Positions 7,278-16,423 are shown, counted from the first letter of the stretch. The stretch is 60,609 nucleotides of DNA from Anaerolineaceae bacterium (GCA_016927865.1 JAFGLU010000115.1:1-60609), one strand, 5' to 3'. The notes: generated by a model not told the origin, from the letters alone. Translations and numbers: made by a program.

Positions 7278-8120
7278 CTACTTCTCGAATTCCACTTCCC
7301 AATCGGAGCCAAAGCCCAACTGGTAGCGTTCGGTAAAGCTGCCCTGGTTCACCGCCACCGAGATGCGCATCAGTTCGTTGTTGTAGATGATCACTTCGCC
7401 TTTCTGAACGTATCCGAAGGACTCGTGGAACGCCACCCGCTGCGCGAACACTTCGCGCCCTTCGTGCCGCACGGTCAGCTTGAGCGGATCGCCGTACTCA
7501 AACCCGGCCTCGGCGAACAAGGCCCGGGGGATGTTCGTCCACAGGTTGCCGAAGTTGGGATCGCCAATCTCAAAAATGCCGCGCACCTTGCCGCTCTCCA
7601 GCACCGGCTCCAGAATGGGAAAAACCCTGATTTCCTCCACCGGGTAGGCCGGGCCAACCTGCTCATAGGTGATGATTCCACTGGCCAGGCGCGCCGCGCA
7701 GTAGCCGAACAGGTCCCGCCCGTGAAACACGCTCACCCCCTCGGTGTCCTTGCCGCGCAGGCGGTTCACCGTCTCGTCAATCTCGCGCACCTCGCGGATG
7801 CCCACCCACTGTTGGAGATGGGTCAGCGTGCCGTTGTCCGGGGTCACCACCACGTAGCCATCGGCAGTCTTTGCCACGCAGGCCTTGCGCGCCGTACCCA
7901 CGCCGGGGTCCACCACCGAGACGAAGATGGTGCCCTCGGGCCAGAACTTCATCGACTGGTACAGGCGGTAGGAAGCACTCCAGATGTCGTATTGTGGGAT
8001 TTCGTGCGTCCCATCGAAAATCTCGAGTTCGCGGTCCACGGTCTTGACGACGCCGTACATGGCGCACACGGCGCCTTCTTTATAGGTAAAGTCGGTTTGA
8101 AATACCAGTATCGGTTTCAT
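7278..8120 (-). CDS. SAM hydroxide adenosyltransferase (DUF62, SAM hydrolase)
   Basis: 280 residues from the ATG at MKPILVFQTDF, with TTGGAG about 10 nt upstream; a TTG 15 nt earlier is less likely. Family motifs are present: TDFTYKEGAVCAMYG, VVDPGVGTARKA (Asp and Arg of the conserved triad), VVTPDNGTL and SVFHGRDLFG (His of the triad). The enzyme splits S-adenosylmethionine with water to adenosine and L-methionine; it lacks any sign of the chlorinase/fluorinase insertion. It lies downstream of an ECF transporter on the same strand, which suggests a link with adenosine, methionine or a related substrate (inference). Confidence 0.9.
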   Translation of the reverse strand: MKPILVFQTDFTYKEGAVCAMYGVVKTVDRELEIFDGTHEIPQYDIWSASYRLYQSMKFWPEGTIFVSVVDPGVGTARKACVAKTADGYVVVTPDNGTLTHLQQWVGIREVREIDETVNRLRGKDTEGVSVFHGRDLFGYCAARLASGIITYEQVGPAYPVEEIRVFPILEPVLESGKVRGIFEIGDPNFGNLWTNIPRALFAEAGFEYGDPLKLTVRHEGREVFAQRVAFHESFGYVQKGEVIIYNNELMRISVAVNQGSFTERYQLGFGSDWEVEFEK

Positions 8121-8235
8121 GATTATTTTCTCCAATAATCTTCTCGTCTGTTGTAGGGCACGCGGTCTCCGCGCCCGTCTGCTTTTATTCGATCAACGGG
8201 CCGGGAAACCCGGCCCCTACAAGACAAACTATGCG

Positions 8236-8428
8236 GTTCCTCTTCTCTTCCCATCGGGCGCAGCTCGAGTCTCATCATTTCGTTGCCTTTTTCCACCGTT
8301 GTGCGCCTACAAAACATCCTTTTTCTCAAATTCGTGACATTCGTGTAATTCGTGGAGAAGTTCCTCTTCTTTTCGGGCGCAGCTCGAGTCTCATCATTTC
8401 GTTGTCTTCGTCCACCGCTGCGCCCCTA
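8236..8428. repeat. Two direct repeats of about 70 bp within a 373-bp gap
   Basis: The segment 8236-8310 and the segment 8361-8428 share TCGGGCGCAGCTCGAGTCTC and following bases through TCCACCG, and each ends in GCGCC and CTAC. Between them lies an ATTCGTG cluster. Upstream, 8152-8222 is a GTAGGGC ... GCCCCTAC inverted repeat. No gene is seen in 8121-8493. Confidence 0.75.
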
Positions 8429-8493
8429 CGGGAAATTCCCATATTTCTTAACATTCGCGCACATTGGCGCGCATTCGCGGATAAATTCCCATT

Positions 8494-9330
8494 CTAGATA
8501 AACGGATTATAAAACCGGCTGCGATTGATGAACACCGACACCGCCACCGTGAACAACAACAGCACCGCCGAAACCACCAGCGCCAGCACATCCTGCCGCG
8601 AGAGCTTCCTTGAGGTATACCACGTGCGCGTCTTGCTCTTGGAGAACCCGCGCAAGTCCATCGCGTTGCTAATCACCTCGATGCGGTCCAGGGTCGAAAA
8701 AATTAACGGAATCACGATCAGCAGCGAATTCTTGAACCGGTCAAAGAACTTGGCTTTGCTCGAAAGCTCCAACCCGCGCGCCTGCTGGGCCAGGTAGATA
8801 TCATGGTAGTCCCGCTGCACGTCCGGGAAGTAGCGCAGCGTCAGCGCTACGGCGTAAGCCGCCTTGTAGTTGACCCCTACCCCATTGAGCGAAGAAGCAA
8901 ACTCGCTGGGGTTGGTCGTTAGCAAAAAGATCATCCCCAGCGGCACCACCGACGCGTACTTAAAGAACTTGGTCACCTGGTAAAACACCTGCTCCCAGGT
9001 CAGCGAGATACCCCACACCTCGGCAAAGGCATGCTTCGTACCGTAAATCTTCACCCCCTGCTCGGGCGAGAAGAAAAACGAAATGATTGCGTTGGTTAGT
9101 AGGAAGATCAGCACATAAACCAGCATCAAACGAATCTGCGAAAAACGGATTTGGGCCATGCGCATCAAGATGATCGACAGCACCATCATTCCCAAAATGA
9201 CCCGGATGTCATAGGAGAACATCACCGCGAAGGTGAGCAGCAAGAAGCACACCAGCTTGGTCACGCCGGAAAGCCGGTGGATGAAAGTATCCGCCATGTT
9301 ATACGAAAAGAGTTTCAGCTTGGCGTTCAT
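8494..9330 (-). CDS. ecfT: ECF transporter transmembrane (T) component
   Basis: 278 residues, the usual size of CbiQ/EcfT proteins, with several hydrophobic segments (about 25-60, 70-90, 125-145, 250-270). The cytoplasmic coupling helices show the two Ala-Arg-Gly-type motifs QQARGLEL and AMDLRGFSKSKTRTWY that dock into the ATPases. The start overlaps the end of the ATPase gene by 4 bp (ATGA), so the two are translationally coupled. It transfers ATPase movements to the substrate-binding S component in the membrane. Confidence 0.93.
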   Translation of the reverse strand: MNAKLKLFSYNMADTFIHRLSGVTKLVCFLLLTFAVMFSYDIRVILGMMVLSIILMRMAQIRFSQIRLMLVYVLIFLLTNAIISFFFSPEQGVKIYGTKHAFAEVWGISLTWEQVFYQVTKFFKYASVVPLGMIFLLTTNPSEFASSLNGVGVNYKAAYAVALTLRYFPDVQRDYHDIYLAQQARGLELSSKAKFFDRFKNSLLIVIPLIFSTLDRIEVISNAMDLRGFSKSKTRTWYTSRKLSRQDVLALVVSAVLLLFTVAVSVFINRSRFYNPFI

Positions 9331-11036
9331 CGGTTTTTCAAGCCTCGCTCATAGTCAATAAATCCCTGCACAAAGCGCGTCCCTTCGGGGATGCCCGCCA
9401 GTTGCGCCAGCGCGAACAATGAAGTCTCCTTCAGGTTGGCCTCACGGATCACCTCCGCGTCCGTCAGCACCACCGATGCTGCCGTGTCGGCAATCTTGCG
9501 CCCGCCCGCCAGCACAATAGCCCGCGGGGTATATTCCAGCATCAAGTGCATGTCGTGGGTGATCAAAATGACGGTCACGCCCATGCGGTTAATCTCCACC
9601 AAAAACTCCATGATCTCGGTATAGTGGCGAAAATCCTGCCCGGCGGTGGGCTCGTCCAAAATCAAAATCTTGGGGTCCAGCACCAAAATCGAGGCAATGG
9701 TGACGCGCTTCTTCTGCCCGTAGCTCAGCGCTGAAATCGGCCAGCTCTTGAAAGGAGCCAGCCCGCACACCTTGAGTACCTTGTCCACCCGCTCGGCAAT
9801 CTGCTCCTCGGGCACCTGCCGCATGCGCAGCCCCAGCGCCACCTCGTCAAAAATCATCGGTTTCGAGATCATCTGGTTGGGGTTTTGCATCACCAGCCCA
9901 ATGATCTCGGCTCGCTCTTTGATGCTCTTGTCGCGGATATCTTCCCCCCGGTACAATATCCGCCCGCGGTCTTCTTTCTCAAACCCGCACAGCAGCTTCG
10001 ACAGGGTCGACTTCCCCGCTCCGTTCTTGCCCACCACCGAAACCATCTCGCCTTCGCGAATGTCAAAGTTGATCTCTTGCAGCACGGGTCGCTTGCCGTC
10101 GTAAGAAAACGAGACATTCTCCATCGCCAACACCGACGGGTTGCGATTCTCGGGGGCGGCGGTCTTGACCTTTTCATGCCACAATTGCAAGGCATGCCCT
10201 GAAAGCTCTGTGCTCAATGTGGTGATGTGCCCCGGCTTCATCTCGCTGGTCACCTTCACCCCCGCGTATTTCAACGCGGTCACATACAGCGGCTCGCGGA
10301 TTCCGTTATCCACCAGCACCGCTGAAGACACCAGTTCGTGCGCGTTCAAATCCGCGATGATGTGCCCGTCATTGATCACGATCACCCGGTCCACGCCGCG
10401 GTGCAGCACATCTTCCAGACGGTGCTCAATGATCAAAATGGTCTTGTGCGAGCGCTTGTGAATGTCGTCGATGATCTCGATGGCGGTCTTGCCGGTGGCG
10501 GGGTCCAGGTTGGCCAGCGGCTCGTCAAACAGCAGAATATCCACGTCATCAATCATCACCCCCGCCAGCGAGGTGCGCTGCTTCTGCCCGCCCGAAAGCT
10601 CAAACGGCGAGGAGCTCAACAGAGAATCCATGTCCACCATCTGTGCCACTTTGGCCACCCGCTCGCGCATCTGGGCGGTAGGCACGTTGTCGTTCTCCAA
10701 CGCAAAGGCAATGTCCTCGCCCACCGTCAGGCCCACAAACTGCCCATCCGAATCCTGCAGCACCGTGCCCACCACCTTGGACAGCTTGAAGATGTCCAGG
10801 TCACGAGTTTCCAGGCCCTGGATCTTCAAACTGCCCTGGATCTCTCCGCGGTAAGCGAAGGGAATCAGCCCATTCAGGCAATGTCCCAGGGTGCTCTTGC
10901 CGCTGCCGCTCGGCCCCACGATGAGGATCTTCTCTCCGGGGTAAATCTTCAGGTTGATGTCGTGCAGCGTGGGTTCAGCCTGGCTGTAATACTGAAAGGT
11001 GAAATGATCAAACTCGATAATGGCTGGTTCACTCAT
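9327..11036 (-). CDS. ecfA: ECF transporter fused ATP-binding protein (A1-A2)
   Basis: 569 residues containing two complete ABC ATPase domains in one chain. The first has Walker A GPSGSGKST (41-49), Q-loop VLQDSDGQF, signature LSGGQKQR and Walker B ILLFDEP; the second has GKNGAGKST (about 334), VMQNPNQM, signature-like LSYGQKKR and LILDEPTAGQD. This fused layout is common in Chloroflexi and some Firmicutes. It is followed directly by ecfT. No clear ribosome-binding site precedes the ATG; a TATAAT lies 9 nt upstream, so an internal start of transcription is possible. Confidence 0.93.
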   Translation of the reverse strand: MSEPAIIEFDHFTFQYYSQAEPTLHDINLKIYPGEKILIVGPSGSGKSTLGHCLNGLIPFAYRGEIQGSLKIQGLETRDLDIFKLSKVVGTVLQDSDGQFVGLTVGEDIAFALENDNVPTAQMRERVAKVAQMVDMDSLLSSSPFELSGGQKQRTSLAGVMIDDVDILLFDEPLANLDPATGKTAIEIIDDIHKRSHKTILIIEHRLEDVLHRGVDRVIVINDGHIIADLNAHELVSSAVLVDNGIREPLYVTALKYAGVKVTSEMKPGHITTLSTELSGHALQLWHEKVKTAAPENRNPSVLAMENVSFSYDGKRPVLQEINFDIREGEMVSVVGKNGAGKSTLSKLLCGFEKEDRGRILYRGEDIRDKSIKERAEIIGLVMQNPNQMISKPMIFDEVALGLRMRQVPEEQIAERVDKVLKVCGLAPFKSWPISALSYGQKKRVTIASILVLDPKILILDEPTAGQDFRHYTEIMEFLVEINRMGVTVILITHDMHLMLEYTPRAIVLAGGRKIADTAASVVLTDAEVIREANLKETSLFALAQLAGIPEGTRFVQGFIDYERGLKNR

Positions 11037-11052
11037 AATAAGCCCATTATAA

Positions 11053-11084
11053 GTCGAATGCGGCGCACATGCGCCGCATTCGAC
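11053..11084 (-). other. Perfect 14-bp hairpin upstream of ecfA
   Basis: GTCGAATGCGGCGC and its complement around a 4-nt ACAT loop. It lies between the GCGAAGC element and the ecfA start and may set the level of ecfA relative to the upstream S-component gene (inference). Confidence 0.6.
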
Positions 11085-11100
11085 TGTTTTGATGAAAAAT

Positions 11101-11186
11101 CCAGAAGTGGAAGATATCCGATTTTGAGGTGTTTGTGGGGCGCGAAGCGCCCCACAAACACCTCAAAATCGGGAGCTTTCCCACCC
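11101..11186 (+). repeat. GCGAAGC hairpin element, subfamily I, copy B (ends eroded)
   Basis: The core 11117-11173 has a 26-bp perfect stem plus one outer T-G wobble, GAA loop, apex GCGAAGC. Flanks CCAGAAGTGGAAGA and AGCTTTCCCACCC match the subfamily, but the outermost GTAACTACTCAG ends are not recognisable. It separates the S-component gene from ecfA within one apparent operon. Confidence 0.88.
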
Positions 11187-11190
11187 TTTT

Positions 11191-11748
11191 TTAACCTTTG
11201 CTCAGACTGCCCTTCTTGGTGCGGGTCGCGGCATAAGCAATCAGCAGCAAGGTGCCGATGACACCGGTGCTGACGATATTCATGATCGCGGCGGTGATGC
11301 CCTGGGTGAACACCAGGCTGGCAGGTTCCTGGTAGATGATGATATCCAGCAGCGGAGCCACAACCACCCAGGCAATAGCATTGCCAATGATCTGGATGAT
11401 GTTGAAGGTGAGGATATCCTTGCCCTTGAATTCGCCTTCTTCAACCTTGGTGCGCTTGAAAGCAAGGCCGAAGATGAAACCCGACACGCCACTGGCGATC
11501 ACCCAGCTCCACCACGGGGTGCCGTACTGGATGGCGTCACTGAGGGCGTGGCCGATGAAAGCGATCAAAGCGCCGGCGATGGGCCCAAACAGGGTGGCGA
11601 AGAAAGCACTTACGCCGTAGGCCGTCTGGAAGCTGGTCTCGGGCACGGGGGACGGAACCTTGACAAACATGAACAGCAGCGTGAAAATGGCTGCGCCCAA
11701 ACCGGTAGCGACGATGGTCTTGGTATTGACCTTAAACAAATCCTTCAT
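11191..11748 (-). CDS. ECF transporter substrate-binding (S) component, UPF0397-like
   Basis: 185 residues, almost entirely hydrophobic, with about five to six membrane segments. The patterns NTKTIVATGLGAAIFTLL, FGPIAGALIAFIGHALSDAI and PWWSWVIASGVSGFIFGLAF match the UPF0397 family of S components. The substrate of this family is not firmly settled (riboflavin, methionine-precursor and other proposals exist). The nearby SAM hydrolase hints at a methionine- or nucleoside-related ligand (inference). GGAG precedes the ATG. It is first in the run S, A1-A2, T, SAM hydrolase. Confidence 0.88.
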   Translation of the reverse strand: MKDLFKVNTKTIVATGLGAAIFTLLFMFVKVPSPVPETSFQTAYGVSAFFATLFGPIAGALIAFIGHALSDAIQYGTPWWSWVIASGVSGFIFGLAFKRTKVEEGEFKGKDILTFNIIQIIGNAIAWVVVAPLLDIIIYQEPASLVFTQGITAAIMNIVSTGVIGTLLLIAYAATRTKKGSLSKG

Positions 11749-11858
11749 CTTGCATTCTCCTTTCGAAACCGATCCGTGATGACAGAAAACAACACAATAT
11801 ACACAACACCCGCCCTGATGACTGGTTGCGGGAAATTGCCCACCCTCTCCTCAAATAA

Positions 11859-11896
11859 CAATAAACATGCCACTGGAAAACCAAGCATGTTTATTG
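11859..11896 (-). promoter_or_regulatory. Hairpin in the 5' region of the ECF operon
   Basis: CAATAAACATGC pairs perfectly with GCATGTTTATTG (12 bp) around 14 nt, about 110 nt before the S-component start. A G/C-run segment (11824-11845) follows. I compared it by eye with FMN, TPP, SAM-I, cobalamin and preQ1 riboswitch signatures and found no match. Nothing else is seen in 11749-12014. Confidence 0.4.
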
Positions 11897-12014
11897 TATT
11901 CATCTGCCCAACCTACGTCAATTATCTTCGTGGGGCCAAATTTATGATCTACTCCCTTCCCCCTCCGGGGGAAGGGCCGGGGTAAGTGCCCATCCGGGTA
12001 TGAGGGCTCTTTCC

Positions 12015-13175
12015 CTATCCCCACCGCTCCAGCACATGCGTCACCACCGTGGAAGCCGGGCCGCCCAGCGACTGCACCAGGGCCCGCTTTGCGTTGGGTA
12101 CCTGGGCCGCGCCTGCCTCTCCGCGCAATTGTAAAGCCGCCTCCACAATTTGATACATCCCAGAAGCCGCCAGGGGATAGCCGCGCGCCTTCTGCCCACC
12201 CATTGTCAAAATGGGCAACTTGCCGCCCGCCTTCAGCGTGTCGTCCTGGCCCAGTTTCCAGCCTTCCAGGCGGTTGGCAAAGCCCGCCGCTTCCAAGGCC
12301 AGCGGCACAAAGATCGAGTAGGAGTCGCACACCTCGAACAAATCCGCGTCCGTAGGCAGAATGCCCGCGTCGCGGCAGGCCTGCTCGGTCGAGTGCCGCA
12401 CCGCTTCAAAAGCCAGCAGATCACTGCGGTCATGCAGCGCCAGGGTGTCAATGGCCACCGCCGAGCCCGTCACCCGCACCAAACGATGTTTCACTTCCGC
12501 CGGAACGAGGTCTGCGCGGGTCAAAATCACCGCCGCGGCTCCATCGGCATAGGGTCCCACGTCCATCAGGTTGAGCGGGTCGGCCACCATCGCCGCGTTG
12601 TCATAGGTCTTCTGGCTGATGGGTTTGCGGTACATGGCGTTAGGGTTGCCCGCTGCGTTGGCATGGGCAATCATGGGGAAGGCTCCCAGCGCCTCGCGCG
12701 GCGCCCCCGATTCATGCAGGTAGCGCTGCATGAGGAAAGCCGCCTGCCCCGCGGGCGTCAGCCCCTGGGCCAGCTCGTAGTCGTAGTCTGTGCTTTCGGC
12801 TACCGCCAGCTCCAGTTCCGGCCCCACCACGTCGGTGACCTTTTCCACGCCCACCACAGCCGCCACATCCACAAACCCCGAAGCCACTGCCAGGTAGCCC
12901 AGGCGGAACGCCGCCGCGCCGGATGCTCCCGCCGCCTCCACCGTCGTCCCCTCGATACCCCGCAGGCCGCTTTGCTCCGTCAGCAGCGCGCCCAAATTGG
13001 CCTGGTGCGACACCGTAGAACCGAGGAAATTGCCAATATACATCGCCTGCGGCATCAAACCGCCCGCATCCTTACGCGCCACAATCACCGCCCGCGCCGC
13101 CAGCGAGCGCAGCGAAACATCCCAATGTTCAGCGACGGGGATTTGTCCAAGTCCAACGATTACTACTTCGTTCAT
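12015..13175 (-). CDS. Thiolase-like protein lacking the canonical catalytic residues
   Basis: 386 residues, full length for the archaeal-type thiolase (SCP2-thiolase related) that partners HMG-CoA synthase and DUF35. The fold signatures remain (GVEKVTDVVG, VGPYADGAAAVIL, LGGPASTVVTHVLER). However, the nucleophilic Cys in the VExACASG motif is Gly83 (VEAAGASG), the HDCF-type motif reads EVCDSYSIF (residues 281-289), and the GHP motif reads RGYPLAASG (Tyr333 for His). All three catalytic positions are therefore changed. It may be a scaffold or work on another reaction; that is inference. TAGGAG precedes the ATG. It lies downstream of HMG-CoA synthase, interrupted by the four-helix-bundle gene. 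Confidence 0.82.
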   Translation of the reverse strand: MNEVVIVGLGQIPVAEHWDVSLRSLAARAVIVARKDAGGLMPQAMYIGNFLGSTVSHQANLGALLTEQSGLRGIEGTTVEAAGASGAAAFRLGYLAVASGFVDVAAVVGVEKVTDVVGPELELAVAESTDYDYELAQGLTPAGQAAFLMQRYLHESGAPREALGAFPMIAHANAAGNPNAMYRKPISQKTYDNAAMVADPLNLMDVGPYADGAAAVILTRADLVPAEVKHRLVRVTGSAVAIDTLALHDRSDLLAFEAVRHSTEQACRDAGILPTDADLFEVCDSYSIFVPLALEAAGFANRLEGWKLGQDDTLKAGGKLPILTMGGQKARGYPLAASGMYQIVEAALQLRGEAGAAQVPNAKRALVQSLGGPASTVVTHVLERWG

Positions 13176-13201
13176 GATTTCTCCTAAACCGACAGCTAAA
13201 G

Positions 13202-13626
13202 GCTATCCGCTCTCAGCTATCAGCTCTCAGCTTTTTAAGAAGTGAAGCTAACATCTGTTTGACTTTGTGAATGCCCTGATTGAGATTCTCATGATCTTCC
13301 GGCTTCAAGAAACCCAAATCTCGAGACAATAACAACTCATATTCAAGTTCACTCGCCGAGCCCATTGCGATCTGTAAAAAACGAGCAAAATCCAAATCCG
13401 ATCCGCGCCCACAGCCCTCTGCAATATTCGCCGAAACTGAGACTGCCGCTCTCCGAATCTGGTTGGTTAAACCATACAGTTCGCTCTTTGGAAAGCCCTC
13501 CGTAGCCTTGTATGTTTTCAGCGCAACTTCGTGCGCACTTTGCCAAACCTTCAAATTACGGAAATCTTGCATCTCTCCCTCTTACTCTGGCTGATAGCGG
13601 ACAGCCGATAGCTGATAGCGGACTGC
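13202..13626. mobile_element. Four-helix-bundle gene cassette with inverted-repeat ends
   Basis: The left end 13202-13225, read in reverse, and the right end 13603-13626 share the pattern AGCYGATAGCTGAKAGCGGA. They bound one small gene inserted between the thiolase-like and HMG-CoA synthase genes. The gene's stop codon lies inside the left repeat. This suggests a cassette or REP-bounded unit; no transposase is present. Confidence 0.55.
13213..13572 (-). CDS. Four helix bundle protein (23S rRNA intervening-sequence protein family)
   Basis: 119 residues, the standard length. Family hallmarks are FRNLKVWQSAHEVALKTY, LYGLTNQIRRAAVSVSANIAEGCGRGS, and FLQIAMGSASELEYELLLSRDLG. The fold is shared with the Avd accessory proteins of diversity-generating retroelements and with proteins encoded in rRNA intervening sequences; the biochemical role is unclear. 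GGGAG lies before the ATG. The last codons (LRADS) and the stop come from the flanking AGCTGATAGC repeat, showing that the repeat and the gene travel together. Confidence 0.9.
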   Translation of the reverse strand: MQDFRNLKVWQSAHEVALKTYKATEGFPKSELYGLTNQIRRAAVSVSANIAEGCGRGSDLDFARFLQIAMGSASELEYELLLSRDLGFLKPEDHENLNQGIHKVKQMLASLLKKLRADS

Positions 13627-13670
13627 AGAAAGCGAATTAAGATACAACTTACTTTCCACGAGTCTTGCAC

Positions 13671-14732
13671 TCATCCCATCTCGATCTTTCCCCTCATCCT
13701 CGCATAGGTCGCATAATCGATTTCGGTGCGGCGGGCGATGTATTCGGCGGTCTTCGTGGCCCGGTCGCGGCGGGCTTCGATCTTGTCGGTCACCAGGATG
13801 TCGAACGAATCCGAGCCGGCTCCCGAGCCGTACGACGTTACCAGCAACCGGTCGCCCGGCTTCGCCACATCCAGCACCGCCGTCAGTCCAATCAACGCCG
13901 CACCCGCATAGGTGTTCCCGATGACTGGTGAGAGCAGCCCCGTCTTGATCTGCTCGTCAGTGAACCCCAACAACTGCCCCGCCCGCTGCGGGAACTTGGT
14001 ATTGGGTTGGTGGAACACCGCAAAGGCATAATCCGCCGGGGTTGTGCCCATCTCCTCCATCAACGTCTTCGCCGCCGAGGTCACATGCTGAAAATACGCC
14101 GGTTCGCCGGTAAAGCGCTGCCCGTGCTCGGGATAAATCTGATGTGCCCGCCGCCAAAAGTCCGGTGTGTCGGTAACGTAGGAATACGAAGCCTGGATCA
14201 CCGCCAGCGAATTCTCCGCCGGGCCAACGATATACGCCGCCCCGCCCGAAGCCGCCGTATATTCCAGCGCGTCGCCGGGCTTGCCCTGGGCTGTGTCCAT
14301 GCCAATCGCCAGGGCGTAATCACCCATCCCCGCGCCCACCATAGCGACCGCTGCCACCAGCGCCTCTGAGCCCGCCTTGCAAGCAAACTCCCAGTCTCCT
14401 GCCTGGATGGACGGCCCCGCGCCAATGGCTTCCGCCACCAGCGTCGAGCTAGGCTTCACCGCGTAAGGATGCGACTCTGAGCCCACCCACACCGCGCGCA
14501 GATCGCTGGGGTCAATCCCGGCCCGCGCCATAGCATTGCGCGCCGCCTCGATCGACATCGTAATCACATCCTCGTCCAGCCCCGCCACGGCCTTTTCTTT
14601 CACCGGGCCGCCGCCCTTGCCGCCGAACCACACCCGCGTGATCTCTGTTGCCGGCAGGCGGTAGCGCGGCACGTAAGCGCCATAGCCGATAATGCCCACC
14701 CCTCGATTTGGTTTCAAAATGCGATTGGTCAT
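13671..14732 (-). CDS. Hydroxymethylglutaryl-CoA synthase, archaeal type
   Basis: 353 residues. It joins acetyl-CoA and acetoacetyl-CoA to HMG-CoA at the start of the mevalonate pathway. The nucleophilic Cys118 lies in [14 protein letters not shown] and the catalytic His241 in [26 protein letters not shown] at the N-terminus and [16 protein letters not shown] are typical of the archaeal form, which lacks the eukaryotic extensions. The ATG was chosen over an in-frame GTG 9 nt earlier because GGAG is well placed. It begins 1 nt after the HMG-CoA reductase stop, so the two are coupled. The enzyme likely works with the DUF35 protein at 6694-7104. Confidence 0.93.
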   Translation of the reverse strand: MTNRILKPNRGVGIIGYGAYVPRYRLPATEITRVWFGGKGGGPVKEKAVAGLDEDVITMSIEAARNAMARAGIDPSDLRAVWVGSESHPYAVKPSSTLVAEAIGAGPSIQAGDWEFACKAGSEALVAAVAMVGAGMGDYALAIGMDTAQGKPGDALEYTAASGGAAYIVGPAENSLAVIQASYSYVTDTPDFWRRAHQIYPEHGQRFTGEPAYFQHVTSAAKTLMEEMGTTPADYAFAVFHQPNTKFPQRAGQLLGFTDEQIKTGLLSPVIGNTYAGAALIGLTAVLDVAKPGDRLLVTSYGSGAGSDSFDILVTDKIEARRDRATKTAEYIARRTEIDYATYARMRGKIEMG

Positions 14733-14733
14733 G

Positions 14734-16014
14734 TTACGCACTCCATTCCTTTAGAATTTCTTGCGCGCGATCGATGCGCACCGTTTTCTCTGCTACCAGT
14801 TTTTGGGCCAATTTTTCGACCAGTTCACCGCTGGCCCCGGCGGCAATAGCTACCTGCCGAGCGTGCAGCCCCATGTGCCCGCGTTGAATGCCCTCGGTGG
14901 CCAGCGCGCGCAAGGCCGCCAGGTTTTGGGCCAGCCCCACTGAAACGATAATCTCCGCCAGTTCCGCCGCGCTGCGCACACCCATCAGCTTCAAGGCTGC
15001 TCGCGCCGCCGGATGCACCCGCGTAGCCCCGCCTACGGTGCCCACGGCCATCGGCAGTTCCAGCGTGCCGGTCAGATTGCCCTCGCGGTCCTTGCCCCAG
15101 GTGCTCAACGAGGTATATGTGCCGTTGCGCGCCGCGTAGGCATGCGCCCCGGCTTCCACCGCCCGCCAGTCGTTGCCCGTAGCAATCACCACCGCGTCGA
15201 TGCCGTTCATAATACCCTTGTTGTGCGTCGCCGCCCGGTAAGCGTCCACCGCCGCGAAGGCCCATGCCGCGATGATCCCGTCGCGCACGCGCTCGGCGCC
15301 GAACTCACCAAAGGCCAGCGCTTCCAGCCGGATGGTGCAACGCGCCCGGGCCAGCCGCCGCACCGCCAGGTTCGAGAGAATGCGCAAGTGCACTCGCCCG
15401 CCGGTAATCTGCTCGATGCGCGGGGCCAAGCGTTCCATGGCAGTGTTCACGGCGTTGGCACCCATTGCGTCGCGCACATCGTAGATCAGGTGCAGCACCA
15501 GAAACGGCCCCACCGGCGACTGATCGAAGATGCGCACCTCAATATCTCGCGCCCCACCGCCCAGCTTGTTCAACACCGGGTCAATTTCGCCGGCCATCTG
15601 CAGCAGCTCGGCGCGCTTTTCCAGGATCGCCAGCCGGGCCGAGGCCGGTTCGGCCACATCCAGAATTTGCATCTGCCCAATCATCTCCGGCGCGGTTGTG
15701 TGGGCAATGAAACCGCCCCCGGTGCGCGCCAGGCGCGCCATGAACGAGGCCCCTGCCACCACCGAAGGCTCTTCAATCGCCATCGGCACCAGCACGTCAC
15801 GCCCGTTCACCACGAAGTTTTGGGCAATGCCTAGCGGCAAGCCAAACAGCCCCACCGCGTTTTCGATCATGTGGTCGGCCTGTTCTGGGCTTATCCCGCC
15901 CTGGCCAAACAACGCCCGGGCCTCTTCTTCCGTCAGGCCCGCTTGCTCCATAATAGACGCCTGGCGTTCCTCCAGGCTCAGTTCGTAGAACTTTTTAGAT
16001 GTATGTTCTGCCAT
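14734..16014 (-). CDS. Hydroxymethylglutaryl-CoA reductase, class II
   Basis: 426 residues from the ATG of [13 protein letters not shown] with GGGAG upstream. Class II (degradative-type) features are [27 protein letters not shown] with the catalytic Glu, [21 protein letters not shown] with catalytic Lys and Asp, and HMGLHARQ with the catalytic His near the C-terminus. The direction in the cell is probably biosynthetic, because HMG-CoA synthase is directly downstream and Chloroflexi are known to use the mevalonate route to isoprenoids. Cofactor preference cannot be read with certainty. No later mevalonate-pathway genes occur in the window. Confidence 0.93.
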   Translation of the reverse strand: MAEHTSKKFYELSLEERQASIMEQAGLTEEEARALFGQGGISPEQADHMIENAVGLFGLPLGIAQNFVVNGRDVLVPMAIEEPSVVAGASFMARLARTGGGFIAHTTAPEMIGQMQILDVAEPASARLAILEKRAELLQMAGEIDPVLNKLGGGARDIEVRIFDQSPVGPFLVLHLIYDVRDAMGANAVNTAMERLAPRIEQITGGRVHLRILSNLAVRRLARARCTIRLEALAFGEFGAERVRDGIIAAWAFAAVDAYRAATHNKGIMNGIDAVVIATGNDWRAVEAGAHAYAARNGTYTSLSTWGKDREGNLTGTLELPMAVGTVGGATRVHPAARAALKLMGVRSAAELAEIIVSVGLAQNLAALRALATEGIQRGHMGLHARQVAIAAGASGELVEKLAQKLVAEKTVRIDRAQEILKEWSA

Positions 16015-16143
16015 GCCATCTCCCACTTTTTCAATCCGTGAAGTCGGGCTGCGTTTCCCACCCAACCTGAATTGATATATACCGTCCCCCGGCTTGCAAA
16101 ACCTATCAAATATGACCTTTCACCATCACCAACCAAAAGGCCG

Positions 16144-16367
16144 GTAGGGGCGGGTCATTCATGCGGGCTTTCACCGGGAATCCTATCGTGCCCCTTCAGG
16201 CTCAGCCCATAGATCTACCCAGGAAGACCCGCCCAGTTGCACCACCCAGCCCAACCTCCACCCACCAGCCGTAGGGCGGGTCTTTAATGCGGGCTTTCAC
16301 ACGAATCTCTATCGTGTCCCATCAGGCTCGACTCACAGGAGCACCCAGAAAGACCCGCCCAATTGCG
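16144..16367. repeat. Two 97-nt GTAGGGGCGGGTC repeat units
   Basis: Units 16144-16240 and 16271-16367 share GTAGGG(G)CGGGTC, ATGCGGGCTTTCAC, CTATCGTG, CAGGCTC and AAGACCCGCCCA in the same order. Each is also an inverted repeat (GGGCGGGTC... / ...GACCCGCCC). They fill most of the gap 16015-16423; no gene is seen there. Related sequence occurs at 22555-23085. Confidence 0.8.
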
Positions 16368-16423
16368 CCATGACACCCGCTGGTTTCAACGCGTTATAAT
16401 CATCCTGAACCAAGGAGTCCAAC

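Noticed and set aside
7227..8138. Long plus-strand reading frame opposite the SAM hydrolase gene
   Set aside because: It is His/Arg/Gln-rich, mirrors the GC-skewed codons of a well-supported minus-strand gene, and has no ribosome-binding site or motif.
11749..12014. Possible riboswitch upstream of the ECF S-component gene
   Set aside because: A hairpin and G/C runs are present, but the conserved core sequences of FMN, TPP, SAM-I, cobalamin and preQ1 riboswitches were not found by eye.
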